Shown here: positions 54,577 through 64,000 of the stretch, piece after piece
Numbering within the stretch: position 1 is the first letter of the stretch
Layout: each line of letters starts with the position of its first letter
From: Dendrocalamus latiflorus
Lineage: Eukaryota > Streptophyta > Magnoliopsida > Poales > Poaceae
Direction of reading: 5' to 3'
Length of the DNA stretch: 64,000 bases
NCBI GenBank assembly: GCA_017311315.1
Contig: CM029628.1
Coordinates: 186,001-250,000 of the forward strand
Made by a program: the position numbers and the translations under genes
The notes under the pieces: model-generated
The model's database searches: none
What the model was told of the DNA's origin: nothing
The model's input: the letters and a program-made list of their open reading frames with translations, nothing else

Positions 54577-54829
54577 AAAGCCTCCTCTTCCAAACACAGT
54601 TTTTATTCAAACTCTCAATCTTCTCAGTTATAAACTCTATCCACAACTCCTAACACAACATGTGACAAAGCCTTGAGGATCAGAACTCCCGTATCTTCAT
54701 CATGCCTCATCAACTTCCGTGTCAAAGCCTCCAAGACCACACCACCCGTAGCTTCTTCATGCATCACCATCTTTAATCTCCACATGCTTCAGCATTAGTA
54801 ACCATACTTGCTATAAGTTGTATTTAAGT
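54577..54829. other. Flank between Copia element and repeat copy 2
   Basis: No gene. It continues the DNA interrupted by the Copia insertion, with phrases CTCCTAACACAACATG and CTTCATCATGCCTCATC. Confidence 0.4.
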
Positions 54830-56704
54830 GTCATGCTTAGTTTTGCTTAAATACCAGGGCATTAAATTGCTCTATCACCATTTTCAATCATAAAATTAGT
54901 TTTGGGCAGTCATTGGCGGGAAATAGCTAGTTTGTTGAAATAACTTAGTTTTGTGCTCCTCAAAACATAAAGCTTGCTTTACATATCTGGGCAGATGGTA
55001 AGAGGTTTGGTGTGGATGTAGCACGAGAAATTGTGACTTGTGCTAGTACCGTCCAAATAACTTTCAGAACTGAATCATGTGATAACCTCCTAATGTGAAA
55101 TAGGACAACAACAATGTTATAATGGGTACGACCTAACTAACTAATTTGCATCCATCAATGCGGGTTGCACCATTAGAGTGACCCACAGGTTGTGTCACTA
55201 GTTTTAAGCCATCATGAACACGGGTTGTGTCATTGGATTTAAGCCGTCGTGTGGTGTAAGAGGGGGTTTTGGTGTGATGGACATAATCTTACTAAGATGA
55301 AAGCTTAGCGGGTGTAGCCTACACTGGGTGATGCATTTTAACGGGGTTGTGGTAATCTTCTTGATTCACATACCTAAGGAAATGTGTGAAACATAACAAG
55401 TTGATTATATTTTATAGGTAAAGTGTACAAACTCTGCAGAGTATAAACTGTTCGAATAGCCATGCCCATGGTCATGGGTGGGTGTGAGAATTTACTTGAG
55501 TCGGTATCTATTTCTATAACTTTGTGGGTGGGATAAAAACTCATCATGGTGGATGTAACCCTCGTTTTGGTTCACCTTGGGTGGATGTAACCCAGTTATG
55601 TTAATTGGTGGATGTAACTCTAGTAGCAAAAAACTAGCATATGGTGGATGGGAACATATAGCAGGTGGATGGAACCTGTATTGCTATTAATATTAGACAC
55701 TTTTACTCTTTTTAATAAAAATATGGTTTATTTAAAATGCTAAGTCATAGGAATTTTTATGTATTGTAGTTTTAAAAAAATAATGCCTTTAGCAAATAAA
55801 AAACTTGAGCTTACTTTCATTGAACCTTGTGCGTATAATGTTGCATTTGTGTATTGGCTCACAGAGTATGGTTATTTATGCGCACCCTTGCTCACTAAAT
55901 AACTCAAAACCCATAGATCAAAGTAGGGATGGCAATCGGGCATGACGGGTACGGATAGTACTCGCCCATCCCATACCCGCGACCCCGATTTACACCCACG
56001 GGCATACCCGCGAAGGACGACGAGTGAAGAATCTCGCCCATACCCGTCGCCTGTAGGCATACCCATTTACCCGCGAACTGAGAGTCACCATCTGAGAGTT
56101 GAACTAATGATAGGTACATATAAGAAGTAGTTGTTGCTAGGAAATATGATAGCTATCAAAAAAGTTTATAATAATTAATAGCAATTAGAGATATGAAAAA
56201 GTTTATAACAATCAATAACAATTAAAGATATTGCTATGGCTGTGCCACCTGTCAATCTATATCGTGGGTGAACGGGCGGGGCGGGTACGGGTGGAGCTTA
56301 CCCATACACATGCCTGTTTACCCGACGGGTAGAGTGTTCCCTCATTTCCATACCCGTGGGTAAAGAAAGTATCCCACACTTCGCTCTATTAGGGTATTTA
56401 CCCACGGTTATACGGGCACAATTGCCATCCCTAGATCAAAGTCACTACGCGTATTACAACGCCCCAAGAGTTGATGGAGAAGAAGACGGAGGAGATTAGG
56501 ATAGTCTCTAGTAGTCTAGTTCTTACCTCAGTCAGTCACTTACCTATGGTAAGATGTGCCATTCCTTGTTACTATCGCTTTCGCTTCCACTTGTGTAATA
56601 TAACTATTTGGCCCAATTGGCCCTTATTGTAAACTTGACTTGATGTGGTCTATTGAAACTCTGATTTGTAATATTAGTGTATGGTACCCTGCTCAAAAGA
56701 GCTT
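54830..56704 (+). repeat. Interspersed repeat, copy 2 (interrupted by a hAT MITE)
   Basis: Diverged copy of 40690-42225, with the same order of phrases (GGGCAGTCATTGG, GCAGATGGTAAGAG, ATAACCTCCTAATGTG, repeated GTGGATGTAAC). A hAT MITE at 55924-56433 and a second MITE from about 56705 split it. Its distal end is at 56945-57037. Confidence 0.65.
55924..56433. mobile_element. hAT-type MITE, 510 bp
   Basis: Perfect 13-bp TIRs TAGGGATGGCAAT are flanked by a perfect 8-bp duplication GATCAAAG (55916-55923 and 56434-56441). Subterminal regions are rich in ACCCGCG/CGGGTA blocks and the centre is AT-rich. No coding capacity. Repeat copy 1 lacks it at the matching site (near 41875), which acts as an empty-site control. 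Confidence 0.94.
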
Positions 56705-56946
56705 TTTTTTGAGTGGCTTATGGCTGAAAAGCATTGATTGACGGAGGCTTATTTAGTATAATTAAATTTAAAAAATTTAAAGATAGAAAAAAACATGTTA
56801 GCCCATCACGTATAATGCAAACAAATGTGAGAAAAAAGAACAGGCAAAAAAGCTCAAAAAAAAGTCAAAAGTATAGAAAAAGACGAAATTTATGAATAGT
56901 GCAAAATAAGCCAGAAGCTCAAACTGAAACGTGCGGGGCCTCAGTG
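56705..56946 (-). mobile_element. AT-rich MITE, inverted relative to 59806
   Basis: The reverse complement matches 59806-60052 in order: TTCTGGCTTATTTTGCACTA, AATTTCGTCTTTTTCTATAC, GAGCTTTTTTGCCTGTTCTT, a GGGCTAACATG phrase, TTAAATTTAATTATAC, and GCTTTTCAGCCATAAGCC. It interrupts repeat copy 2. The target duplication was not fixed. Confidence 0.65.
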
Positions 56947-57204
56947 ATGTATCTATGAGCACTATCTACTGATTCGAATAATATTATAGTAGTTTCACAG
57001 ATGATACTAAATTAGCTAAAATCCGAGTCTGACATCCACTCTCTCTCTCCCCCCATTCTTTAAAACCAAAAAACGAATTGGGAATCCCCAAAATGTCTGC
57101 ACAGACAACAATATATGTTTCTTTTTCTGGCGATTTTTTGTGGAAAGGAAATTAAGCTTCATCAGCATGCATCTCCAAGTTATTAAATGTGGAGTTAATT
57201 AGGC
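56947..57204. other. Distal end of repeat copy 2 and spacer
   Basis: GATGTATCTATGAGCACTAT to about 57037 matches 44650-44740. The rest has no recognised feature. Confidence 0.55.
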
Positions 57205-57212
57205 TCCGTAGC

Positions 57213-59675
57213 TAGAGGTGCCCAAATGGGCCGGGCCGTGACGGGCCACACCGCAGCCCGGCACTATAGACCCGGCCCGTGAACGGCACGGCACGGCGGA
57301 TCGGGACGTGCCTGGGCCGAGGGCGCGGCACAGCGGGCCAGCACGGCACGGCCTGCCGAACGGCACTAAACGGGCCGTGCCGGCCCGATTAATTTGAAAA
57401 ATAGCCGTTTTTTGTGACCGTTGGGGGGTAAAAAATTAAGAAAAAATCTAAAAATTTTCCTATAAATAGGGGGGCATCCGGCCTCCATCTTCCACACCTC
57501 AAATCTCATTCTTCTTTCTCGGTTTAGCTGTGAAAAATCTGAAAGTGTTAGCGCAAATTTGGTCAAAATTCAGGCAAAATTCCGAAAATTCAAAAATCTT
57601 CAAATATTTTTGTGAGAGCTGCAAAGGAGGTAATAATGCTATCTTATTTTAATATTTTGGTATTATTTGTTGGTTTAATTTTTTGCTATTATTTGTAGGT
57701 TTAATAATAAGTTAATCGTTTTTGCTATTTCAATTTGCAGTTGATTACTTGATTTAATGGAGAACTACGATTTTCAACTCTCCGAATTCGGGCTCTCGGC
57801 GGAGGATATGCAATCGTTTCAACAAGAATATCTATCCGCAGAAGGTCCACATGTACAAACAGGAGATGCCGAAGAAATGACGGCCTTGGTGGCGCAGGGT
57901 CCAATTGATCCATCTTCTGCTGGCTCAACAAGTGCATCCACGACTCAAAGCACAGGTGCATAAAGAACAAGAGCTAGTACATCAACAGTTTGGAATGATT
58001 TCGACAAGAAGTTCAAGACCGACGATGATGGGACTTCGGTGAGGTATGCAGTTTGTAAAATTTGTGGTAATGAATTGACTGCAAAATCTTCAGGTGGGAT
58101 GGGTCATCTACAATGACATGCCGCAAGCTGCAAGAAAAGGCAAGGAATACAAATGCGCCAGACACAGCTGCAATATAACCCCGATAGCTCGGTACGTACG
58201 TGGGAGTGCAACCCAGAGGTAGCTCGGGAATCTCTTTGTAGATTAATTGCTTCTCAAGATTTACCTTTAAATTTTGGTGAATCTGATACTTTCCAAAAAT
58301 ATATTAGGACTGCTCATAACCCTTGATTTAATTCTGTATCTAGGCAAACAACAACTAGAGATTTAATTAAATATTATAACAATTGTCGTGATAAATTGAA
58401 AGAAATATTTCATACCTGTACATTCTCTATTGCTTTGACTTCTGACATATGGAGTGGTAGGGCTAGAGAGGATTACATTAGTGTTGTTGCTCATTATGTT
58501 AATGATGACTGGATAATGGAAAAAAGAATTATAAGATTTAAATTAATTAATGTTTCACATAGTGCTGAAAATATTGCAGAAAGTATTATTAAAGTTGTAG
58601 AAGATTTTAGCCTCACGGATAAAATTTTTTCTATAACTTAAGATAATGCAGCTGCAAACACTAAAGCAATGAAAATCCTTACTCCTTTGTTTAATACTTA
58701 TGCACACTATTTCTTATTGCATCAACGTTGTGCTTGTCATATTTTGGGTAGTCCCTATCACCTCTAGGGGGGCTATGCAATGGGGCAAGATTTTTGGTTC
58801 TTCGTCTAGTTCTCGTGTAGGTGCAGGTGCACAGCAGTTAGGAGGAGGAAGGTGACAAAGCACTGGAGACCTATCAAGCTATCTCAACAGTGATAGCGTC
58901 AGCTTCGAGCAGGAGTTGAACATCCTCTCATGGTGGCAAACCCAGAAGGTATCATATCCAGTGCTATCCATATTAGCACGGGATGTGTTGACTGTTCCTG
59001 TCTCTACAGTCTCCTCGGAGTCAGCATTCAGTCTTTCCAGAAGAATAATTGAGGAGTGACGAATAAGTCTCTCCAACGAGATGGTCGAAGTACTTCTGAC
59101 CGTCAAAGACTGGGAACAAGCTGAATCAAGACTCCAACATACTGCAGATAATAAAGATTTAGAAGAATCTTTTGAGAATTTGTATTTAGATAGCAATGAA
59201 TAGGATTTTACAATATTTTTCTTTCACATGTAGTCAATAATGAGCTTTATAGGCTGTACTCTTTTTTCTTTACCAAGGTTTTCTCAAATTGAGTTTTTAC
59301 TTGGTAAAGTTTTTAATAAGGCAGCCATCCCATGTAATTTAATAAATTAATAAACCTCATTATGTCATTGCAAATATTTATTTTTATGATTAACAATGTC
59401 TACAATTTTCTATATTTTTTCTGAATTTTCTTCAATTTTTTTACAATTTTTCTTAATTTTCTACAAATTATCTTATTTTTTTTTTCTTTTTTCAGCTAAA
59501 CGGGCTAGCCAGGCCGGCACGGCCCGTTTAGCCTTAACCGTGCCCGGGCCGGCACGGCACGGCATCGGGCCGTGCCTGGGCTTGCACCGTGGGCCGGCAC
59601 GGCACGGCCCGTTTATTACACGGGCCTTAACGGGCCGTGCCTAAATGGGCCGTGCCGGCCCATTGGCCAGGTCTG
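57213..59675 (+). mobile_element. hAT element with degenerate transposase, 2.46 kb
   Basis: The ends TAGAGGTGCCCAAATGGGCC and, inverted, CAGACCTGGCCAATGGGCC are flanked by a perfect 8-bp duplication TCCGTAGC (57205-57212 and 59676-59683). GGGCCGTGCCGG-type subterminal repeats fill the first and last 170 bp. The interior holds a ZBED/hAT transposase with several stops and an internal deletion. Confidence 0.94.
57757..59203 (+). pseudogene. hAT (ZBED) transposase, multiply broken
   Basis: The start MENYDFQLSEFGLSAED is followed by a BED zinc finger (WNDFDKKFKTDDDG ... CKICGNELTAKSSGG ... HAASC) and the core start (FSIALTSDIWSGRAREDY, LTDKIFSIT, HQRCACHIL). In-frame stops lie at 57961, 58114, 58324, 58639 and 58765. 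After an internal deletion the dimerisation domain appears in another frame (ELNILSWWQTQKVSYPVLS, VSSESAFSLSRRIIEE, EMVEVLLTVKDW) with a further stop at 59057-59059, ending at 59201-59203. At least three of the stops (58114, 58324, 59057) sit where the family has Arg, consistent with CGA to TGA. The central catalytic region is largely missing, so this cannot be functional. Confidence 0.9.
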
Positions 59676-59805
59676 TCCGTAGCTTTCAGTAACTGGTAAT
59701 CTGAAATCTCTTTTTAAGGGCCAAATTCTCTCAATCTAAATTGAGTACGGCGACATAGAAAGATGGGCTGGGTTCAAGTACACATGCAGCCCTGATTAAT
59801 TCGGC

Positions 59806-60052
59806 TTCGGCTTCTGGCTTATTTTTCACTATGCACAAATTTCGTCTTTTTCTGATCTTTTGGCTTTTTGTTGAGCTTTTTTGCCGGTTCTTTGTTCCCG
59901 TATTTGTTTGTATTATACGTAATGGGCCAACATATATTTTATATTTTTAATTTTTTTTAATTTTAATTATGTGAAATAAACTTCTGTCAGCTACAGTGCT
60001 TTTTTCAGCTAGCTACAGTATTTTCAGCCATAAGCCATGAGCTTTTAAGCCG
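59806..60052 (+). mobile_element. AT-rich MITE, same family as 56705
   Basis: CGGCTTCTGGCTTATTTTTC at the left, AATTTCGTCTTTTTCTGATC inside, and GCCATAAGCCATGAGCTTTT at the right. It matches 56705-56946 in inverse orientation and 60105-60350 in the same orientation. Confidence 0.65.
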
Positions 60053-60104
60053 AACCGATCACCACCTAGATATATAGCTCAGTCTAGACCAGTTCAGTCC
60101 AGTT

Positions 60105-60350
60105 GGGAAATTAATCGGCGCGCCGCTCGTTTCGGCTTCAGTTTCTGGTTTCGGTTTTTTTGAGTTTTTTTGCCGATTCTTTTTTCTCGTATTCATTTGC
60201 GTTGTCCGTGATGAACTAGCATATTTTTCTATTTTTAAATTTTTAAATTTAATTACGCCAAATAAGCCACCTTCAGCTACAGTGAAATTTCAACCGCTAC
60301 AGTGCAATTTCAGCCACAAGCCACAGCTTTTCAGTCCAACCGAGCTATAT
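60105..60350 (+). mobile_element. AT-rich MITE, second nearby copy
   Basis: CGTTTCGGCTTCAGTTTCTG at the left, a TTTTTAAATTTAATTACG centre, and CAGCCACAAGCCACAGCTTT at the right. It is a diverged copy of 59806-60052 only about 50 bp away. Confidence 0.6.
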
Positions 60351-60622
60351 TGGATTGGTTGCTACTACTGTCTACCATGCATTCCATTATATAGCGACTA
60401 GTACGAGTAAGTAAGATTCCATTATTTAACATGCATGCATCTGCATCTCCAACGCTGTAGCAGCCATGTCCAGTCTAGCTAGCCAGCGTCCTGGTACGAG
60501 ACCTACCTACGTTCTGAATCCAGACACGAAGAATTACTACTAGTCCTTAACTTTAGCCACCAATCTCGCATGGACTAATAATACTATCTAGGTACGTGCC
60601 TAACTTATCTCCAGTCCGGTAA

Positions 60623-61123
60623 GGGCAGTCCCAACCCATGATTAGGATGGTTTCCATGGAATTAAATACATTGTCATGTAAACAAAAATATGATGTGGCA
60701 TTGGAGTTAATGAGGAGAGAAGGAGAAATCATTTCCTACCTGAGAAACGGCGTCGGCGCGTGTTCCAAACAGCGAAGAAACGGCTGGTTTCAGCGTTGGG
60801 TGTCTTCTTCGTTTCCATAGCGCTAGTTTTCCCCTCCCTTTGGATCCACTGCATCGCGCTCCTCTGCTCCTCCTGCGCCGCCGAAATCGACAGTGCGCGC
60901 CAAGTTTTCCCGCACGGCAGGCCACATCGCGTGCCTTTTGGCGCGCTCTCGCGGAAGGCCTTCTTTGCATTGTTTTTTACTACATGCAATTGATCATTAA
61001 TTCTTTTCTCCATAGAAACTACTATAGAAACTATAACATTGAGATGGTTAGGTCTAATTTGATAGTTATTGCTCTCTCTCTTCTCTAGAAACCACCTATA
61101 GAAACTATGGATTGGGACTGCCC
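60623..61123. mobile_element. PIF/Harbinger-type MITE, 501 bp
   Basis: The TIRs GGGCAGTCCCAACCCATGA and, inverted, GGGCAGTCCCAATCCATAG are flanked by TAA (60620-60622 and 61124-61126). The central 60740-60970 is GC-rich and gives overlapping open frames on both strands, none with a known motif; it may be captured sequence. Confidence 0.82.
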
Positions 61124-61126
61124 TAA

Positions 61127-62544
61127 TGAAGGAACGCGCGTAGGCTACGATAGCAGAAAATAAAAATTTCTACCGCGCACACCAGGACATCATGCTAAGA
61201 AGGGATCATAGATCGTTACCACTAGACGCGTAGCGCAGCGGAAGAAGAGTTGGAGAAGCCGATCCAACCACGCGCGTCGAGGTAGTAGTGGAAGTAGCCG
61301 ATCGTCCCGAACAGATCGTCTCCTCCACGCGATCAACCACACCACGAGCAGATCCAATCTGTAGTTTGTTGATGCCGATCAACGCCGCAACGAGCAGCGC
61401 CTCCACCGGTATCCACACGTCCGGGGCTGGAACTCCGATCGCGAGTGTACCAGCACTCGCGAGCGGCTAGGGTTTGGCTCGGGAGGTGGCGGCTAGGGTT
61501 TTGTTCGGGAGGAACATATGCCTGCATGCCTCAACCCCCCCCCCCCCGCCTCCAAATATATAGACCTCCTCACTTGGGCCTCGTGGACCGAGGCCCAATA
61601 GGAGTCTATCCGGATCTCTATCCGAATTGAGCCCACATCCGAATCACATTCGAATTAGTGTTCCAACCCGTTAAGTGTGCGACCCTGTAGGTTCACGTAT
61701 ACTTGGTCGCGACCCGGAAACACCTTTCCGGTCACCCTGTTAATAGCGGCCTCTAGCAAGACATATTAACCCCAAAGTATACGTAAAGATCATATCGGCT
61801 GAACCTGTAATGTTCTCATGTACGAATCCTTTTGCCTCACGATATAGATTAAGCTCAAGGCGAGACCTGTGTCATCCTCTTAATGGCTCAATCACTCTCT
61901 CGATTCCGTGATGGATTATAAACTTGTGATTGACTCCTCAATCACATTGGCATGGCCATGCACTTTCATAATCCATTACATCGAGGGGCCCAGAGATATC
62001 TCTCCCATAAGGAGGGGCAAATTCTATCTTGATCATTCACATCCCACTACATGTTTCATAGCAAACCCGAAGACTACTTTTATGACTACCCAGTTACGGA
62101 GTAGTGGTTAGTAGTCCCAAAATAGGCTACTACGCATGTTGGGAACCATGATGATCTCAAGTCTAACGATTCTACATAAACACTACTTGAGACCAACTAA
62201 TGACACATGGAATCTCTGCAGTGTCTCATGGCGGGTCTATCCAACATATGTTCACTAACACATGTCCATATTATTGATTTGGTATCTCCATACCATGATC
62301 CATGAGACATGATCATCAATCAATACATATGCTGATCTTTGAATCATATATGTTCCTCATATGATATATGATCAGGGATCATTTAGAAATAGCAACATTT
62401 TGGCATTAAGAGTCTCATGAATAAGTCACATACTCATTGATCAATAATGATAATGTCTATTTCAAGGAACAAAGCAATGTATCATAAACATAGTATGTGA
62501 TATATTCAACATCTCCATGTTGCCTCTAGGGCATATCACCAACA
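61127..62544 (-). repeat. 3' LTR of a second Copia element (lower limit uncertain)
   Basis: On the minus strand the LTR starts TGTTGGTGATATGCCC at 62544, directly after the polypurine tract. A TATA-like CTATATATTT lies at 61554-61563 next to a 13-C run (61535-61547). The end should be CA on the minus strand; 61127 is the first candidate, touching the MITE target site, but another point up to about 61200 is possible. Confidence 0.7.
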
Positions 62545-62556
62545 GTCTCCCACTTG
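62545..62556 (-). other. Polypurine tract of second Copia element
   Basis: On the minus strand this reads CAAGTGGGAGAC immediately before the LTR start. Confidence 0.8.
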
Positions 62557-62564
62557 CACTAGAG

Positions 62565-64000
62565 TCAACCATGTAGGTATCTAATACCCATTGCCCTAGT
62601 GTGAGCCTCATGCTTTGGCTGGGGAAGCGGCTTTGTCAACGGATCTGCAATGTTCAAATCCGTTTGTACTTTGCATATCTTCACATCGCCTCTCTCCACA
62701 ATCTCGCGGATGAGATGAAATCGCCGTAGAATGTGCTTGGACTTCTGGTGCGATCTAGGCTCCTTGGCTTGCGCAATGGCCCCACTATTGTCACAGTAGA
62801 GGTCCATTGGGCTGGAGGCACTAGCCACCACACCAAGCTCAGAAACAAATTTCTTGATCCAAACAGCCTCTTTAGCAGCTTCAGAAGCTGCTATGTACTC
62901 GGCCTCTGTTGTAGAATCAGCAACCGTCTCCTGCTTGGAACTCTTCCAGCTCACCGCACCGCCATTCAGGCAGAACACAAATCCAGATTGCGATCTAAAA
63001 TCATCTTTGTCAGTTTGGAAGCTAGCATCGGTGTAACCATTTACAACGAGCTCTTCCTCACCCCCATAGACGAGGAACACATCTTTAGTTCTTCTCAAGT
63101 ACTTCAAGATGTTCTTTACGGCAATCCAGTGACTTTCACCTGGATCTGACTGGTATCTACTTGTAGCACTTAAAGCATACGAGACATCTGGACGTGTACA
63201 AAGCATGGCATACATAATGGATCCCATAGCCGAAGCATATGGAATCGCATTCATTTTATCCCGCTCATCAGGTGTACTAGGACACTGACTCTTGCTAAGA
63301 TGTATACCATGTGACATAGGTAGGAAGCCTTTCTTGGAATCCTGCATGTTGAACCTTTTCAACACCTTGTCAATGTACGTATCTTGGCTTAATCCAATTA
63401 GCCTTCTTGATCTATCCCTATAGATCTTGATGCCCAGAATATATGCCGCCTCTCCTAAGTCTTTCATAGAGAAACTATTTTTCAATGAAGACTTAACAGA
63501 TTCGAGCATAGGAATGTCATTTCCGATCAGTAATATGTCATCCACATATAAGACCAGAAACACGAGTGCGCTCCCACTAGCCCTTTTGTAAACACAAGGC
63601 TCTTCTTCGTTCTTGATGAAACCAAACCCTTTGATTACTTCATCAAAACGAATGTTCCAACTCCGAGATGCCTGCTTTAATCCATAAATGGATCTTTGCA
63701 GCTTGCATATCTTTCCAGCTGATTGCGGATCGACAAAACCCGTGGGCTGTGTCATGTACACATCCTCACTCAGATTTCCATTAAGGAAAGCTGTTTTGAC
63801 ATCCATTTGCCATATTTCATAGTCGAAATATGCAGCAATCGCTAGAATGATCCGAATAGACTTTATCATTGCGACGGGCGAAAAAGTTTCATCATAATCA
63901 ACACCTTGAATTTGTTTGAAACCTTTGGCCACCAATCGCGCTTTATAGATGTGAACATTTCCATCTATGTCTATCTTTTTCTTGAAAATCCATTTGCACT
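62565..64000 (-). CDS. Copia pol fragment: reverse transcriptase and RNase H (cut by window edge)
   Basis: The frame is open from the window end to a stop at 62565, about 478 codons without a break; upstream parts (gag, protease, integrase) lie beyond 64000. The visible order is KARLVAKGFKQIQGVDYDET, FSPVAMIKSIR, DVKTAFLNGNL, YGLKQASRSW, YVDDILLIGND (catalytic Asp pair), KDLGEAAYILGIKIYRDR, then RNase H with GYTDASFQTD, STTEAEYIAAS, YCDNSGAIAQA, and the usual end ADPLTKPLPQPKHEAH. It belongs to a different Copia family from the element at 48258, judged by clear differences in every motif. No damage is visible in this part, so the element could be young. Confidence 0.94.
   Translation of the reverse strand, partial: CKWIFKKKIDIDGNVHIYKARLVAKGFKQIQGVDYDETFSPVAMIKSIRIILAIAAYFDYEIWQMDVKTAFLNGNLSEDVYMTQPTGFVDPQSAGKICKLQRSIYGLKQASRSWNIRFDEVIKGFGFIKNEEEPCVYKRASGSALVFLVLYVDDILLIGNDIPMLESVKSSLKNSFSMKDLGEAAYILGIKIYRDRSRRLIGLSQDTYIDKVLKRFNMQDSKKGFLPMSHGIHLSKSQCPSTPDERDKMNAIPYASAMGSIMYAMLCTRPDVSYALSATSRYQSDPGESHWIAVKNILKYLRRTKDVFLVYGGEEELVVNGYTDASFQTDKDDFRSQSGFVFCLNGGAVSWKSSKQETVADSTTEAEYIAASEAAKEAVWIKKFVSELGVVASASSPMDLYCDNSGAIAQAKEPRSHQKSKHILRRFHLIREIVERGDVKICKVQTDLNIADPLTKPLPQPKHEAHTRAMGIRYLHG

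Noticed and set aside
60629..61088. Overlapping frames inside the PIF-type MITE
   Set aside because: They are confined to a GC-rich block between TIRs, on both strands, with no motif; possible captured DNA but not a gene call.
1..64000. tRNA, rRNA, organellar or bacterial-type genes
   Set aside because: None could be supported by eye; the TGGTATCAGAGCC sites are retroelement primer sites, not tRNA genes.

Overview
This is a plant nuclear window, almost certainly from a grass (Poaceae). Two host genes have GT-AG introns and plant-specific family signatures. Almost everything else is transposable elements of types common in grass genomes: Copia LTR elements primed by initiator-Met tRNA, CACTA, MULE, hAT, and Tourist/PIF-type MITEs. 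The species cannot be fixed from sequence alone. No rRNA, tRNA, CRISPR or bacterial-type feature was seen.

Layout. 0.5-2.3 kb: a complete, very young gag-only Copia-type LTR element (minus strand, TSD TCCCG). 3.2-7.6 kb: an eight-coding-exon ELMO-domain gene (plus). 8.2-8.6 kb: a hAT MITE. 10.3-13.4 kb: a two-exon RING/vWA E3 ligase of the WAV3 family (minus), convergent with the ELMO gene. 13.5-18.2 kb: AT-rich spacer with several MITE-like repeats. 18.4-29.4 kb: an 11-kb CACTA (En/Spm) element with perfect 14-bp TIRs and TSD TAT. It holds a TNPD gene, a Transposase_24-Ulp1 protease fusion gene, an opposite-strand small ORF, palindromic subterminal arrays at both ends and also internally upstream of each transposase gene, several minisatellites, and a long near-perfect hairpin. 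31.0-36.0 kb: a MULE with a frameshifted MURA transposase and a shrunken PMD-like gene (minus). 36.5-38.1 kb: a 1.65-kb non-autonomous hAT. 38.3-47.3 kb: repeat-rich DNA with a long LTR-like block, a nested insertion and a poly(A)-tailed retrocopy or LINE end. 48.3-54.6 kb: a nearly intact Copia element whose LTRs differ at 4 of 429 positions. 54.8-57.0 kb: a second copy of the 40.7-kb repeat, carrying a hAT MITE. 57.2-59.7 kb: a hAT element with a dead transposase. 59.8-61.1 kb: MITEs. 61.1-64.0 kb: the 3' end of another Copia element (minus), cut by the window edge.

The two host genes look functional and unrelated in role: a small-GTPase regulator family and a ubiquitin ligase family. The CACTA is the most interesting locus. 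Its architecture is complete, but both transposition genes carry premature stops, and a recent 210-bp tandem duplication has given it a second left end. Motif arrays sit upstream of each of its two large genes, and a hairpin lies in the probable 5'-UTR intron of the protease-transposase gene. This suggests layered self-regulation or silencing that could be tested with small-RNA and methylation data. All family names come from motif recognition by eye; no database search was run.
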